DNA of 38,573 bases from Pseudomonadota bacterium (GTDB lineage: Bacteria; Pseudomonadota; Alphaproteobacteria; Rhizobiales; Hyphomicrobiaceae): contig JAEWIJ010000137.1 of the NCBI GenBank assembly GCA_023387235.1, positions 1-38,573 on the forward strand, written 5' to 3'. Position numbers and translations under genes: made by a program. The notes under the pieces were generated by a model. The model was given only the letters and a program-made list of their open reading frames with translations, was not told where the DNA came from and did not search any database. Positions within the stretch are counted from its first letter, which is position 1, and each line of letters begins with the position of its first letter. Below are positions 10,101 through 17,653 of the stretch, one piece after another.

Positions 10101-12003
10101 CCAGACCCAGCCCTTCACGGTCATCGGCGTCGGCGACATGTCGGGCGACGTCTTCGGCAACGGGATGCTGCTCTCGCCGGCCATCTGCCTGCTCGCGGCC
10201 TTCGACCACCGCGATATCTTCCTCGACCCGAGCCCGGACGCGGCCGCAAGCCTCGCCGAGCGCGCGCGCCTCTTCGCGCTGCCGCGTTCGAGCTGGCAGG
10301 ACTACAACAAGTCGCTCATCTCCAAGGGCGGCGGCATCTATTCGCGCACGTCGAAGTCCATTCCCGTATCGCCGGAGGTGCGCGCCATGCTCGGCACCAC
10401 GGCCGAGCACATGACGCCCGCCGAGCTCCTGAACGCGATCCTCAAGGCGAAGGCCGATCTGCTCTGGTTCGGCGGCATCGGCACGTACATCCGCGCCTCG
10501 ACGGAAACGGACGCCGACGCGGGCGACCGCGCCAATGACGCAATCCGCGTCGCCGCGCCGGACATCAAGGCGAAGGTCATCGGCGAAGGCGCCAACCTCG
10601 GCGTGACACAACGGGCGCGCATGGAGCTTTCGGCGCGCGGCGTGCGGCTCAACACCGACTTCATCGACAATTCGGCGGGCGTGAACTCCTCCGACCAGGA
10701 GGTGAACATCAAGATCGCCGTCGTGCCGGTCGTGAAATCCGGCCGCCTCGACATCCCCGCGCGCAACAAGCTGCTCGCGAGCATGACCGACGAGGTTGCC
10801 GAGGCGGTCCTGCGCAACAACTACCAGCAGTCGCTGGCGCTGAGCCTCGCCGAGCGCAATGCCGTTGCCGATCTGAGCGCGCACGCACGACTGATCGAGG
10901 CACTGGAGCATCGCGGCATTCTCGAGCGCGAGATCGAGTTCCTGCCCTCGCTGCCGGAGATCGCGGTACGCCAGTCCGCCGGTCGCGGACTCACGCGGCC
11001 CGAGCTCGCCGTGCTGCTGAGCTATTCCAAGATCGCGCTCCGCAGCGACCTGCTCGCGAGTGCCGTGCCCGATGCGCCGGCGCTCGAGCCGAGGCTCATA
11101 GAATATTTCCCGCCCGAGCTGGCGCGCGCCTATCCGGACGACTTGAAGCGCCATCAGCTCCGCCATGAGATCATCGCGACGACCGTGACCAACGCCGTCG
11201 TGAACCGGCTCGGCGCCGCCGCACCCCAGCGCATGGCGGACGAGACCGCGCGCCCCGTCCACGAGATCGCCTATGCCTTCACGGTTGCGCGCGCCGTGCT
11301 CGGCCTCAATGACATCTGGCCGCGCATCGACGCGCTCGATAATCGCATCGACGGTATGTCCCAGCTCGATCTCTACGCCCGCACGCAGGAGGCGCTCGCG
11401 CACGCGACGCGCTGGTTCCTGCGTCATGGCAAGGCAGCGGCCGACCTCGACGCAACCATCGCGACACACGTGAAGGGCGCTGCGGAGCTCAAATCACTCA
11501 TCGCGAGCGGCATCGGCGGCAGAAGCGAGGCCGATGTGCATGCGACCGAGCAGGCGCTCGTCGAAAAGCAGGTGCCGGTGGACCTCGCCGCCGATCTCGC
11601 GCGCCTCGCCATCCTCGTCGACGCGCCGGCCATCACGGAAGCGGCGGCGCAAGCGGGCGTGCCCTATGCCGCGGCGGCGCACACCGTGCTCGGCCTCAAC
11701 GACCGCTTCCACTTGCGCGCGCTCATCGATGCCGGCCGGCGCATTCGCGCCACCGATGCCTACGACATGATGGCCGTCGCGGGAGCGGAGCAGGCGCTGC
11801 TAGAAGCCCGCCGGCAGATCGCGCTCGGCATTCTCGCGCAGCCCGGCGAGGACGCGCTCGCGGGCTGGCACGACCGGCATACGAGCGAGATCACACGCGT
11901 CGCGACAGCCCTCGATGACCTCAGCTCGAGCGGGCCGCTGACTCCCGCCCGTCTCATGGTCGCCGCCACCCGGCTCGGCGATCTCGCCCGCACGACGGGC
12001 TGA
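7177..12003 (+). CDS. gdhB: Large NAD-dependent glutamate dehydrogenase (GDH_2 class)
   Basis: 1608-residue NAD-GDH of the 180-kDa class, catalysing the oxidative deamination of glutamate to 2-oxoglutarate and ammonium, normally catabolic. The N-terminal ~700 residues correspond to the ACT-like regulatory segments of the family. The catalytic core lies around residues 800-1230, with RWSDRAQDFRTEVLGL, the lysine segment VPAGSKGGFLPKLL (about 845), VAADKGTASFSD, and the dinucleotide-binding GVGDMSGDVFGNGMLLS (about 985). A helical C-terminal region follows. The ATG at 7177 follows an AAGGA motif at good spacing; an in-frame ATG at 7141 lacks one. Length matches the family (about 1600). Codon use is like that of its neighbours. 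No promoter was clear in the 173-bp gap to the divergent methyltransferase. A following same-strand MFS gene starts 113 bp after the stop. Confidence 0.97.
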   Translation: MANDAPAEAPHATSSHIHTVLDALKTSGPDTQGRLALARALLGSADDGALADRPTEELAAIIDRAMAFLQEKPPGMAKVAIKPLDGDHAVIEILNRDMPFLMDSIAGELHARGLAIDLVLHPLIKSERTPDGRLVRVLGSGDKSWNDGRQESYIAVHVVGLAPAERAAVIASLEEILKEVRTAVDDWQPMLARLKKAIADLEKAPASVPAAMRQEAVAFLKWLEAGNITLLGMRDYRLEGDMQTGTLSATDAVGLGLLQNPDVKVLRRGSEFVTLTPEVRNFYLQPDPLIITKANVRSRVHRRAYMDYIGVKTYRADGTLAGELRIVGLFTSQAYVKSPREIPILREKAERVLARAGHPPESHAGKSLLNVLETFPRDELFQISADELAAWSAGILDLELRPRVRVFARVDRFDRFVSLLVFVPRDRYSTRVREEIGNYLATTFHGHVSAFTPYFTEGQLTRVHFIIGRHEGTTPKVSAQTLEQGVEAIVKTWRDRLAEALDKAGPKASALFGKYREAFSAGYAEFFPPARAIEDIRRIERLGPDRPLAIDFYVEKDGGTERLRAAVYRFDEPIRLSERVPVLENLGFSVVDERTYDVAPRFGDMIRKVVLHDMVLEAIDGADIDIRKHDIRLEDAFRAVLAGRTSSDTFNRLIIAAGADWREAALIRAYAAYMRQLGLPFGPAYIAATLVTHAGIARDLIELFHHRFNPDRGGEPDQRIKDEAPIRERIAGALSTVQSLDEDRIINHLLSLIGATVRTNFYQKDKKGHPPETIAVKLAGHEIEFMPRPRTYREIWVASPRVEGVHLRFAPIARGGIRWSDRAQDFRTEVLGLVKAQQVKNAVIVPAGSKGGFLPKLLPRGGAREAVQAEGTAAYRIFISSLLDLTDNLVDGKIVPPERVVRYDGDDPYLVVAADKGTASFSDLANELSTSRDFWLGDAFASGGSAGYDHKKMGITARGAWECVNRHFREMDTDIQTQPFTVIGVGDMSGDVFGNGMLLSPAICLLAAFDHRDIFLDPSPDAAASLAERARLFALPRSSWQDYNKSLISKGGGIYSRTSKSIPVSPEVRAMLGTTAEHMTPAELLNAILKAKADLLWFGGIGTYIRASTETDADAGDRANDAIRVAAPDIKAKVIGEGANLGVTQRARMELSARGVRLNTDFIDNSAGVNSSDQEVNIKIAVVPVVKSGRLDIPARNKLLASMTDEVAEAVLRNNYQQSLALSLAERNAVADLSAHARLIEALEHRGILEREIEFLPSLPEIAVRQSAGRGLTRPELAVLLSYSKIALRSDLLASAVPDAPALEPRLIEYFPPELARAYPDDLKRHQLRHEIIATTVTNAVVNRLGAAAPQRMADETARPVHEIAYAFTVARAVLGLNDIWPRIDALDNRIDGMSQLDLYARTQEALAHATRWFLRHGKAAADLDATIATHVKGAAELKSLIASGIGGRSEADVHATEQALVEKQVPVDLAADLARLAILVDAPAITEAAAQAGVPYAAAAHTVLGLNDRFHLRALIDAGRRIRATDAYDMMAVAGAEQALLEARRQIALGILAQPGEDALAGWHDRHTSEITRVATALDDLSSSGPLTPARLMVAATRLGDLARTTG

Positions 12004-12116
12004 GTCTGGGAATATCTCTCACGTCGGACCGGGGGCTTGAGCTTGCGGCCTCCGGCAGGCATCTTGTGCCCCTGGATGCCCGCAGGGGGCGGCGCCTCCG
12101 CGGGGAAACCACACGC

Positions 12117-13526
12117 ATGTCCACGAATGTCGCGGCGACCGGAACGACGGCGCCGCCTGCCGCGATCGCGGGCTGGGCCATGTTCGATTGGGCCGGCCAG
12201 CCCTTCTACACGCTCGTGCAGACCTTCCTCTTCGCGCCCTATTTCGCGAACGTCGTCGTCTCCGATCCGAGCCAGGGCCAAGCCGCGTGGGGTTATGCCG
12301 CAGCCTTTGCCGGCGCCATCGTCGCGATCGGCAGTCCCATGCTCGGCGCCGTCGCCGACGGCGGCGGGCGGCGCAAGCCTTGGATCGCGCTCTTCGGAAT
12401 CATGCTCGTCACGGGCCTCTGCCTGCTCTGGTTCGCGACGCCGAAGCTACAAGGTCCCATGTACCTGCTGGTGCTCGCCGGATATGCGCTCGCGTTCGCG
12501 GGCGCCGAGTTCGCGGCGGTCTTCAACAACGCGATTATGCCGACGCTCGTGCGCAAGGATCAGCTCGGGCGCCTCTCGGGCATCGCGTGGGGCCTCGGCT
12601 ATGCGGGCGGGCTCGTGTCGCTCGCGCTCGTCGCCGGCTTCATCGTGACGGACCCGTCGAGCGGCAAGACCATGCTCGGCATGGATCCGATCCTGAGCCT
12701 CGATCAGGCGAGCCGGGAGGGCGACCGCCTCGTCGGGCCGCTGTGCGCCGCGTGGTTCATCCTGTTCGTCATCCCGTTCTTTCTTTTCGTGCCGGACAAT
12801 CGGCAGGCGACCCGCGCCCACTCGGATAGCCCGATCCGCGACGCGCTGAAATCCCTCTGGAATACCGTGCGCAACCTGCCGAAGGACAATCGCAACATCC
12901 TCTGGATGCTCGTCGCGCGGATGCTCTACGGCGACGGGCTCGCGGCCATCTTCGTGTTCGGCGGCATCTACGGCGCCTCGGTCTTCGGCTGGCGCACGTT
13001 CGATCTCGGGCTCTTCGGCATCATCCTCGCCGCAACCGGCGCGATCGGCGCCGTGATCGGCGGCCTGCTCGATGACCGTGTCGGCGCCAAGACGGTGATC
13101 ATCGGCTCGATCCTGATCCTGCTCGTCGGTTTCTTCGGCATTCTCTCCGTCGACAAGACGAGCGTGCTGTTCGTCATGCCGATCGCGGAGAAACAGCCGG
13201 GCTCCGGCGCATTCTCGTCGCACGGCGAGCAGGTCTTCCTGTTCTTCGCGATCCTCATCGGGCTCGTCGCCGCGCCCGTGCAGGCGGCCGCGCGATCGCT
13301 GCTCGCGCGGCTCGCGCCACCCGATCGCATGACGCAGTATTTCGGGCTCTTCGCCTTCTCGGGCAAGGCGACCTCGTTCCTGGCGCCGCTCATGATCGCG
13401 CTCGTGACGACCGCCACCTCCAGCCAGCGGTGGGGCATCGCAACGACGGCCCTCTTCCTGATCGGCGGCCTCATTTTTATGCTGCCAGTACAGGAGCCAG
13501 TGCAGGAGCCGCGACGCTCCGAATGA
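12117..13526 (+). CDS. MFS transporter, UMF1/Atg22-like
   Basis: 469-residue integral membrane protein with about 12 hydrophobic segments. The N-terminal MFDWAGQPFYTLVQTFLFAPYFA and the following loop DGGGRRKPWIALFG (position of the MFS A-motif) match the UMF1/Atg22-like (BtlA, COG2270) branch of the major facilitator superfamily. The central cytoplasmic loop carries VPDNRQATR; the second half begins near RMLYGDGLAAIFVFGG. Bacterial members are mostly uncharacterised; Atg22 exports amino acids from the yeast vacuole, so lying 113 bp after glutamate dehydrogenase is suggestive but no more. The start is the ATG at 12117, with GGGGA upstream; a GTG at 12066 is in frame. The 5' leader holds a GC-rich hairpin (12069-12089) without a U-tract. 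Confidence 0.85.
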   Translation: MSTNVAATGTTAPPAAIAGWAMFDWAGQPFYTLVQTFLFAPYFANVVVSDPSQGQAAWGYAAAFAGAIVAIGSPMLGAVADGGGRRKPWIALFGIMLVTGLCLLWFATPKLQGPMYLLVLAGYALAFAGAEFAAVFNNAIMPTLVRKDQLGRLSGIAWGLGYAGGLVSLALVAGFIVTDPSSGKTMLGMDPILSLDQASREGDRLVGPLCAAWFILFVIPFFLFVPDNRQATRAHSDSPIRDALKSLWNTVRNLPKDNRNILWMLVARMLYGDGLAAIFVFGGIYGASVFGWRTFDLGLFGIILAATGAIGAVIGGLLDDRVGAKTVIIGSILILLVGFFGILSVDKTSVLFVMPIAEKQPGSGAFSSHGEQVFLFFAILIGLVAAPVQAAARSLLARLAPPDRMTQYFGLFAFSGKATSFLAPLMIALVTTATSSQRWGIATTALFLIGGLIFMLPVQEPVQEPRRSE

Positions 13527-13529
13527 TTG

Positions 13530-13563
13530 GACCCCGACGCAGCAGGGGGACTGCGCCGGGGTC
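13530..13563. terminator. GC-rich hairpin between convergent genes
   Basis: A 13-position inverted repeat with one mismatch (GACCCCGACGCAG, 8-nt loop, CTGCGCCGGGGTC) starts 4 bp after the MFS stop and lies 29 bp before the stop of the convergent small secreted protein. It lacks a T-tract on either side, so it is a transcript-end hairpin or a Rho-assisted stop rather than a classical intrinsic terminator. Confidence 0.55.
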
Positions 13564-13591
13564 TGCGGTACGGGACGTGGACTGGGAGGGA

Positions 13592-13888
13592 TCAGTCGTC
13601 GTCGCCGTAGCGGCACTCGTGGAAGCGCTTCCACCAGTACTTGCTGCCCGTGTTCATGGCCTTGCGATAGAGCCAGCCGCAGCGGCGCACGTGATAGCCG
13701 TGATAGCCGTAACCGTAGCCGCCGTAGACGACCGGCGCGCCGAGCACGATGCCGACACCGAACTTGCCGAAATGCTTGTGCTTGTGGCCGGCTTCGGCCT
13801 GCGGGGCGGCGAGGCCGCTGCCGCCGATGACGGCGACGGAGAGGGCGGCGAGGACAGCGGTCTTGCCGAGGGCGGACTTGAGGGACAT
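13592..13888 (-). CDS. Small secreted Tyr/Gly-rich protein
   Basis: 98-residue protein. An N-terminal signal peptide (MSLKSALGKTAVLAALSVAV..., ending near AEA|GHKHKH, about residue 33) is followed by a His/Lys cluster, a Gly/Tyr/His-rich stretch (YGGYGYGYHGYH) and a C-terminal segment with two cysteines (RRCGWLYRKA..., WWKRFHECRYGDDD). I recognise the general type, short exported proteins common in Hyphomicrobiales with a conserved Cys...Tyr-Trp-Trp...Cys end, but know of no function. The ATG at 13888 has AGGAG at 8-bp spacing, which clearly beats the upstream in-frame start at 14068. It is monocistronic and convergent with the MFS gene. The two mature cysteines could form a disulfide in the periplasm. 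Confidence 0.75.
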   Translation of the reverse strand: MSLKSALGKTAVLAALSVAVIGGSGLAAPQAEAGHKHKHFGKFGVGIVLGAPVVYGGYGYGYHGYHVRRCGWLYRKAMNTGSKYWWKRFHECRYGDDD

Positions 13889-14160
13889 TCGAGCTACTCC
13901 TGATGGCGTGAGGCGGTTGATCCGGTTGTCGGCGGCGGGAACAACCGCCACTTGCCTGGTCTGTCGCGCCCACCCGGCGGGAGGTTCAAAGCCTCGGCGA
14001 TTTTTTTTCGAGGGCCTTTCGGGCGCGGTTTCCCGCCCTCGTCCGAACATCGACCCCGCCGGGCTCACGTGTTAAGAGACCGCGGCCATCGAGCCCCGGG
14101 GAGGGTCTCGGTTGCGTCTGGACTCGCCATCGGACCATCAGTCACTCGCCGGAATGCGCC

Positions 14161-15465
14161 ATGACCACACGTGAACCTCTCAAGCTCGGCGTCGCCGGCC
14201 TCGGAACTGTCGGCGCTGGCCTCATCCAGCTCCTCAAGGAGCACGGCTCGAAGCTCGCCGACCAGCTTCACCGGCCCGTCGAGGTGGTGGCCGTCTCGGC
14301 CCGCGCACGGGCCAAGGACCGTGGCGTCTCGCTCGAAGGTCTCCGCTGGGTCGAGGATCCCGTGGCGCTCGCGACCGATCCGGCCATCGACTGTTTCGTC
14401 GAGTTGATCGGCGGCGAGGACGGTGTCGCGAAGCGCGCCGTCGAGGCCGCGCTCGCCGCCGGCAAGCACGTCGTGACCGCCAACAAGGCACTGCTCGCGC
14501 ACCACGGCTTCGAGCTCGCGCAGCTCGCCGAGAAGCACAATGTCGCGCTCAACTTCGAGGCGGCCGTGGCGGGCGGCATTCCCGCGATCAAGACCGTGCG
14601 CGAGGCGCTGGTCGGCAACCAGGTGCGCCGCGTGTCCGGCATCCTCAACGGCACCTGCAATTACATCCTGAGCAAGATGCAGGAGGAGCGCCTGCCGTTC
14701 GCCGAGGTGCTGCGCGAGGCGCAGGCCAAGGGCTACGCGGAAGCCGATCCCACCTTCGACATCGGCGGCTTCGATGCCGCCCACAAGCTCACGCTGCTGA
14801 CGAGCCTCGTGTTCGGCACGCGCGTCGCCTTCGACCAGATCCACATCGAGGGCATCCAGACGATCACCGACGCGGACATCGATGCGGCCGACGAGCTCGG
14901 CTACCGCATCAAGCTGCTCGGCGTCGCGACGCTGAGCGACGGCGGCATCGAAAGCCGCGTCACGCCGGTCATGATCCCGATCGAGGCAGCCATTGCCGGC
15001 GTATCGGGCGTCACGAATGCCGTCGCACTCGATGCGGACTTCGCCGGCAGCCTGCTGCTCGTCGGGCCCGGCGCGGGCGCACGCGCGACAGCTTCCGCCG
15101 TGGCGAGCGATATCGTGGATATTGCCGCAGGCTTCGTGCTGCCGCCGTTCGGCGTGCCCTCATCACGCCTGAAGCCGCACGCACGCGCCCCGCTCGGCCA
15201 TCACAAGGGCGACTACTACGTGCGCTTTTCCGCCTTCGACCGTCCGGGTGTGATGGCGGCGATCACGAAGCGGATGGCGGAGCAGGAAGTCTCGCTCGAC
15301 AGCATCGTGCAGCGCGGCCCGCGCGGCGCACCGGGGACGCTTGCGAACATCGTCATCATCACACACGAGACGACGGAAGCGGCGATCCGCAAGGCGCTCG
15401 ACGATATCGAGGCCGACGGCAAGGTCGCCGAGAAGCCGCAGATGATCCGTATCGAGGAAGTGTAA
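14161..15465 (+). CDS. hom: Homoserine dehydrogenase
   Basis: 434-residue enzyme reducing aspartate semialdehyde to homoserine, the branch point to threonine and methionine. Order: NAD(P)-binding Rossmann domain with GLGTVG (residues 13-18); catalytic/dimerisation domain with VSGILNGTCNYIL and the signature KGYAEADPTFDIGGFDAAHKL (about 190-210); and a C-terminal ACT domain (about 352-427, beginning YYVRFSAFDRPGVM) that in this family mediates threonine feedback. Length matches the ACT-containing single-function enzyme rather than an aspartokinase fusion. ATG 14161 is the first codon of the conserved frame. The 272-bp spacer upstream (13889-14160) holds no gene; it contains an A8/T8 run near 14002 and no promoter I could defend. 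Confidence 0.97.
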   Translation: MTTREPLKLGVAGLGTVGAGLIQLLKEHGSKLADQLHRPVEVVAVSARARAKDRGVSLEGLRWVEDPVALATDPAIDCFVELIGGEDGVAKRAVEAALAAGKHVVTANKALLAHHGFELAQLAEKHNVALNFEAAVAGGIPAIKTVREALVGNQVRRVSGILNGTCNYILSKMQEERLPFAEVLREAQAKGYAEADPTFDIGGFDAAHKLTLLTSLVFGTRVAFDQIHIEGIQTITDADIDAADELGYRIKLLGVATLSDGGIESRVTPVMIPIEAAIAGVSGVTNAVALDADFAGSLLLVGPGAGARATASAVASDIVDIAAGFVLPPFGVPSSRLKPHARAPLGHHKGDYYVRFSAFDRPGVMAAITKRMAEQEVSLDSIVQRGPRGAPGTLANIVIITHETTEAAIRKALDDIEADGKVAEKPQMIRIEEV

Positions 15466-15476
15466 TTGAGTGGCGG

Positions 15477-15546
15477 CAAACGCCGACGTCGGTAAGTGGC
15501 GCCGCCCCTCACCCTAACCCTCTCCCCGCGAAGAGCGGGGAGAGGG
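15477..15546 (+). repeat. 70-nt dispersed hairpin element, copy 1
   Basis: Begins CAAACGCCGACGTCGG and ends in a perfect 12-bp stem (15518-15529 with 15535-15546, loop GAAGA). A 69-nt relative in the same orientation lies at 20187-20255 and a partial inverted one at 20142-20184. Sited between the convergent hom and DUF1013 genes, the hairpin may also end transcripts. Stem differences between copies are compensatory (see findings). Confidence 0.8.
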
Positions 15547-15577
15547 AACAAGTGGGCGCTCGCGGAGAGCGAAGCGC

Positions 15578-16327
15578 TCAGTTCTCTTCCTCGTCCTTGC
15601 TCTCGCCGGTGCCGAGCTCCTGCAGGCGGGCGAATACGCGCGACGCCTCTGCTTCCTCGGACTCGGCGGGCTCTTCCGCTGCGGGCTCCGGGAAGCTCAC
15701 ATCAGGCTGCGGCCCGAGGCCGGGAACCGTCTCGGACGTCGGCAGCAGCGTGCCGGCTCTGGCCTCGGCGGGCACGCCGGCCGCAGGCTGCTGCGGCGCG
15801 CGCTTCGCCGCCTTGGCGACTTCGGCGTCGAGATCGATCTGCGAGCAGAGGCCGAGCGTCACCGGGTCCTGCGGCGTCAGGTTCTGCGCATTCCAGTGCG
15901 TGCGTTCGCGGATCGCGGCGATCGTCGGCTTGGTTGTGCCGACCAGGCGAATGATCTGGCTGTCCTTCAGCTCGGGGTGATTGCGCAGCAGCCACATCAC
16001 GGCATTCGGGCGATCCTGGCGGCGCGAGACCGGCGTGTAGCGCGGCCCGCGCTTGGTCTTCACCGGCGGGATCTCGACCTTGGATTCGGCGAGCCGCAAG
16101 CGATAATCCGAATCGCCCTCGCCGCGCTTGATCTCCTCGCGACTGAGCTGGCCGGAAGCGATCGGGTCCATGCCTTTGATGCCCTGCGCGACATCGCCGT
16201 CAGCTATGCCCTTGACCTCGAGGTGATGCAGCCCGCAGAACTCCGCGATCTGATCGAAGCTCAGCGAGGTGTTTTCCACCAGCCAGACGGCTGTCGCCTT
16301 GGGCATCAGCGGTTTGCGGTTGCTCAT
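15578..16327 (-). CDS. trcR: DUF1013 cell-cycle transcriptional regulator (TrcR-type)
   Basis: 249-residue DUF1013 protein, a family nearly confined to Alphaproteobacteria and labelled in recent annotation as cell-cycle transcriptional regulator TrcR. I recall this label from annotation rather than from a paper I can cite. Visible: an N-terminal helix-turn-helix-like segment (LSFDQIAEFCGLHHLEVKGI, about 22-41), a basic linker with KTKRGPRYTPVSRRQDRP, and a second one (LKDSQIIRLVGTTKPTIAAI, about 121-140). The C-terminal third is acidic and Pro/Ala-rich and probably disordered. ATG 16327 begins the conserved MSNRKPLMPKATAVWLV. It is a single gene with its own promoter upstream (16419-16447), convergent with hom. 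DNA- or RNA-polymerase binding is inferred, not visible. Confidence 0.85.
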   Translation of the reverse strand: MSNRKPLMPKATAVWLVENTSLSFDQIAEFCGLHHLEVKGIADGDVAQGIKGMDPIASGQLSREEIKRGEGDSDYRLRLAESKVEIPPVKTKRGPRYTPVSRRQDRPNAVMWLLRNHPELKDSQIIRLVGTTKPTIAAIRERTHWNAQNLTPQDPVTLGLCSQIDLDAEVAKAAKRAPQQPAAGVPAEARAGTLLPTSETVPGLGPQPDVSFPEPAAEEPAESEEAEASRVFARLQELGTGESKDEEEN

Positions 16328-16418
16328 TGTGTGGGCTTTCCAGGTAATGGTCTTTTGGGGCCTGCCCGATAGGTCGAGCAGCCGGTCTCATAGGGGGAGT
16401 TTGAGGGGTCAGGCGTGC

Positions 16419-16447
16419 TTATAGCGCGATGGTCGCCGCCAGAGCAA
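16419..16447 (-). promoter_or_regulatory. Probable sigma-70 promoter of the DUF1013 gene
   Basis: On the minus strand TTGCTC (16442-16447) is followed after 17 bp by CTATAA (16419-16424), close to the rhizobial housekeeping pattern CTTGAC-N17-CTATAT. It would give a leader of roughly 85 nt before the ATG at 16327. The rest of the 220-bp gap shows nothing else. Confidence 0.55.
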
Positions 16448-16547
16448 CCGGGAGATGTGTGCCGGCTGACGATTGGGGGCCCGATCCGGCGGGGCGATGG
16501 CCTCATCCCGATCGAGGCCCGGCATTGACTGAGAACAGGAACCCGAC

Positions 16548-17153
16548 ATGCCAAAACTCGAGTTCTGGTACGATTTTGCCTCGACCTACTCCTACCTGAC
16601 GGCCATGCGGATCGAGGACCTCGCCGGAGCGGCGGGGGTCGGGATCGACTATCGTCCTTTTCTCCTCGGGCCGATCTTCAAGGCTCAGGGCCTCACGACG
16701 TCGCCGTTCGTGCTGAACATCGCGAAAGGCCGCTACATGGCGCGCGATATCGGGCGCATTGCTGCGGCACGCGGGTGCGCCTTCCATATGCCCGAGACCT
16801 TTCCGGCCAACAGCCTCGCGGCCGCGCGCATCGCGATGGTGGCCGAGCAAGAAGGCTGGATCGGTCCCTTCACGCGCGCCGTCTTCGCCGCCGAGTTCGC
16901 CGATCGCGCCGACATTGCCGCGCCGGAAACGCTCGCCCGCATCGTCACCGACCTCGGGCGCGATCCCGCGCGCCTTCTCGCGCGCACGGCTTCCGACGAG
17001 GTGAAATCCGCTCTGCGCGTGCGCACGGAAGCTGCTGCTGCCAAAGGCATCTTCGGCGCGCCGACTTTCATCACCGAGGACGAGGAAATCTTCTGGGGCG
17101 ACGATCGTCTCGATGTGGCGCTCGCCTGGGCTTGCGGCCAACGACATGGCTGA
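16548..17153 (+). CDS. 2-hydroxychromene-2-carboxylate isomerase-like (DsbA fold)
   Basis: 201-residue cytoplasmic thioredoxin-fold protein of the DsbA/HCCA-isomerase (NahD, GST-kappa) family. N-terminal FWYDFASTYSYLTAMR carries the glutathione-contacting serine/tyrosine region of the family in place of a CxxC; the C-terminal AKGIFGAPTFI contains the cis-proline loop. There is no signal peptide. The archetype isomerises 2-hydroxychromene-2-carboxylate in naphthalene breakdown, but most genomic copies lack an aromatic pathway nearby, as here, so a general glutathione-dependent isomerase or transferase role is more cautious. ATG 16548 has an AGGA motif 9 bp upstream. It is followed by the small secreted gene 100 bp downstream on the same strand. 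Confidence 0.85.
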   Translation: MPKLEFWYDFASTYSYLTAMRIEDLAGAAGVGIDYRPFLLGPIFKAQGLTTSPFVLNIAKGRYMARDIGRIAAARGCAFHMPETFPANSLAAARIAMVAEQEGWIGPFTRAVFAAEFADRADIAAPETLARIVTDLGRDPARLLARTASDEVKSALRVRTEAAAAKGIFGAPTFITEDEEIFWGDDRLDVALAWACGQRHG

Positions 17154-17253
17154 ATGATTGTTCACCACATATCAGTACTTTAGCGGCACGCGCGGTGATA
17201 TATTGCGCGATGTTACGCGAACTTCGGAATTGGGACACCAGGGAGCGACTGCC

Positions 17254-17514
17254 GTGAGAAGGAATCGTTGGGTTCTGGGATTGGGTGCAATGGGGCTGAC
17301 GCTGGCGCTGATCGGCGGGGCTGCCCAAGCCCAGACAGAGAAAAAGGCAGCCACGACGAAGGCTCCCTCGCCCTGTCAGGGGCTCGATGCAAAGGCCTGC
17401 GGCGCGAATAGCGCCTGCTCGTGGATCAAGGCCACGAAAACGAAGGCCGGCGTCGAGCGCAAAGCCTACTGCCGGTTGAAGAGCGCGCCGAAAAAGGCGC
17501 CGGCCAAAAAGTAA
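17254..17514 (+). CDS. Small secreted four-cysteine protein
   Basis: 86-residue protein with a GTG start at 17254, backed by GGGAG eight bases upstream; an in-frame TTG at 17158 lacks a site and would disrupt the signal peptide. The signal peptide has RRNR, then a Gly/Leu/Ala core, and ends AQA|QTEKK (about residue 26). The mature part has a Lys-rich arm, then four cysteines spaced as C-x7-C-x5-C (CQGLDAKACGANSACSWI) and a last Cys near KAYCRLK, ending in a Lys/Pro/Ala tail. The pattern suggests two disulfides in the periplasm. I do not recognise a named family; similar short Cys proteins occur in Hyphomicrobiales. A strong intrinsic terminator follows directly, so it is transcribed apart from comEC. 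Confidence 0.7.
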   Translation: MRRNRWVLGLGAMGLTLALIGGAAQAQTEKKAATTKAPSPCQGLDAKACGANSACSWIKATKTKAGVERKAYCRLKSAPKKAPAKK

Positions 17515-17541
17515 AGCCGTCCGTCACTTCGAACTGAGCCG

Positions 17542-17574
17542 CCGCCGGAGACCTGTGCTCCGGCGGTTTTCTTT
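17542..17574 (+). terminator. Intrinsic terminator after the small Cys protein
   Basis: Perfect 9-bp stem CCGCCGGAG (17542-17550) / CTCCGGCGG (17558-17566), 7-nt loop, followed by TTTTCTTT. This is the best classical Rho-independent terminator in the window, 27 bp after the stop at 17514. Confidence 0.85.
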
Positions 17575-17653
17575 CCGCGCCGCCGCTCGCGGACGTACTC
17601 GCGCGCTTGCAATCCGTCGATGCCCCTCTACCGTTACGGACGACGGGGGTGGC

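Noticed and set aside
9274..11469. 731-codon open frame on the minus strand inside the glutamate dehydrogenase gene
   Set aside because: It lies fully within a gene with unmistakable motifs; its translation is Arg/His/Glu-rich without a fold.
12447..13973. 508-codon minus-strand frame across the MFS gene and the small secreted gene
   Set aside because: Composition is typical of an antisense frame and it cuts across two better-supported genes.
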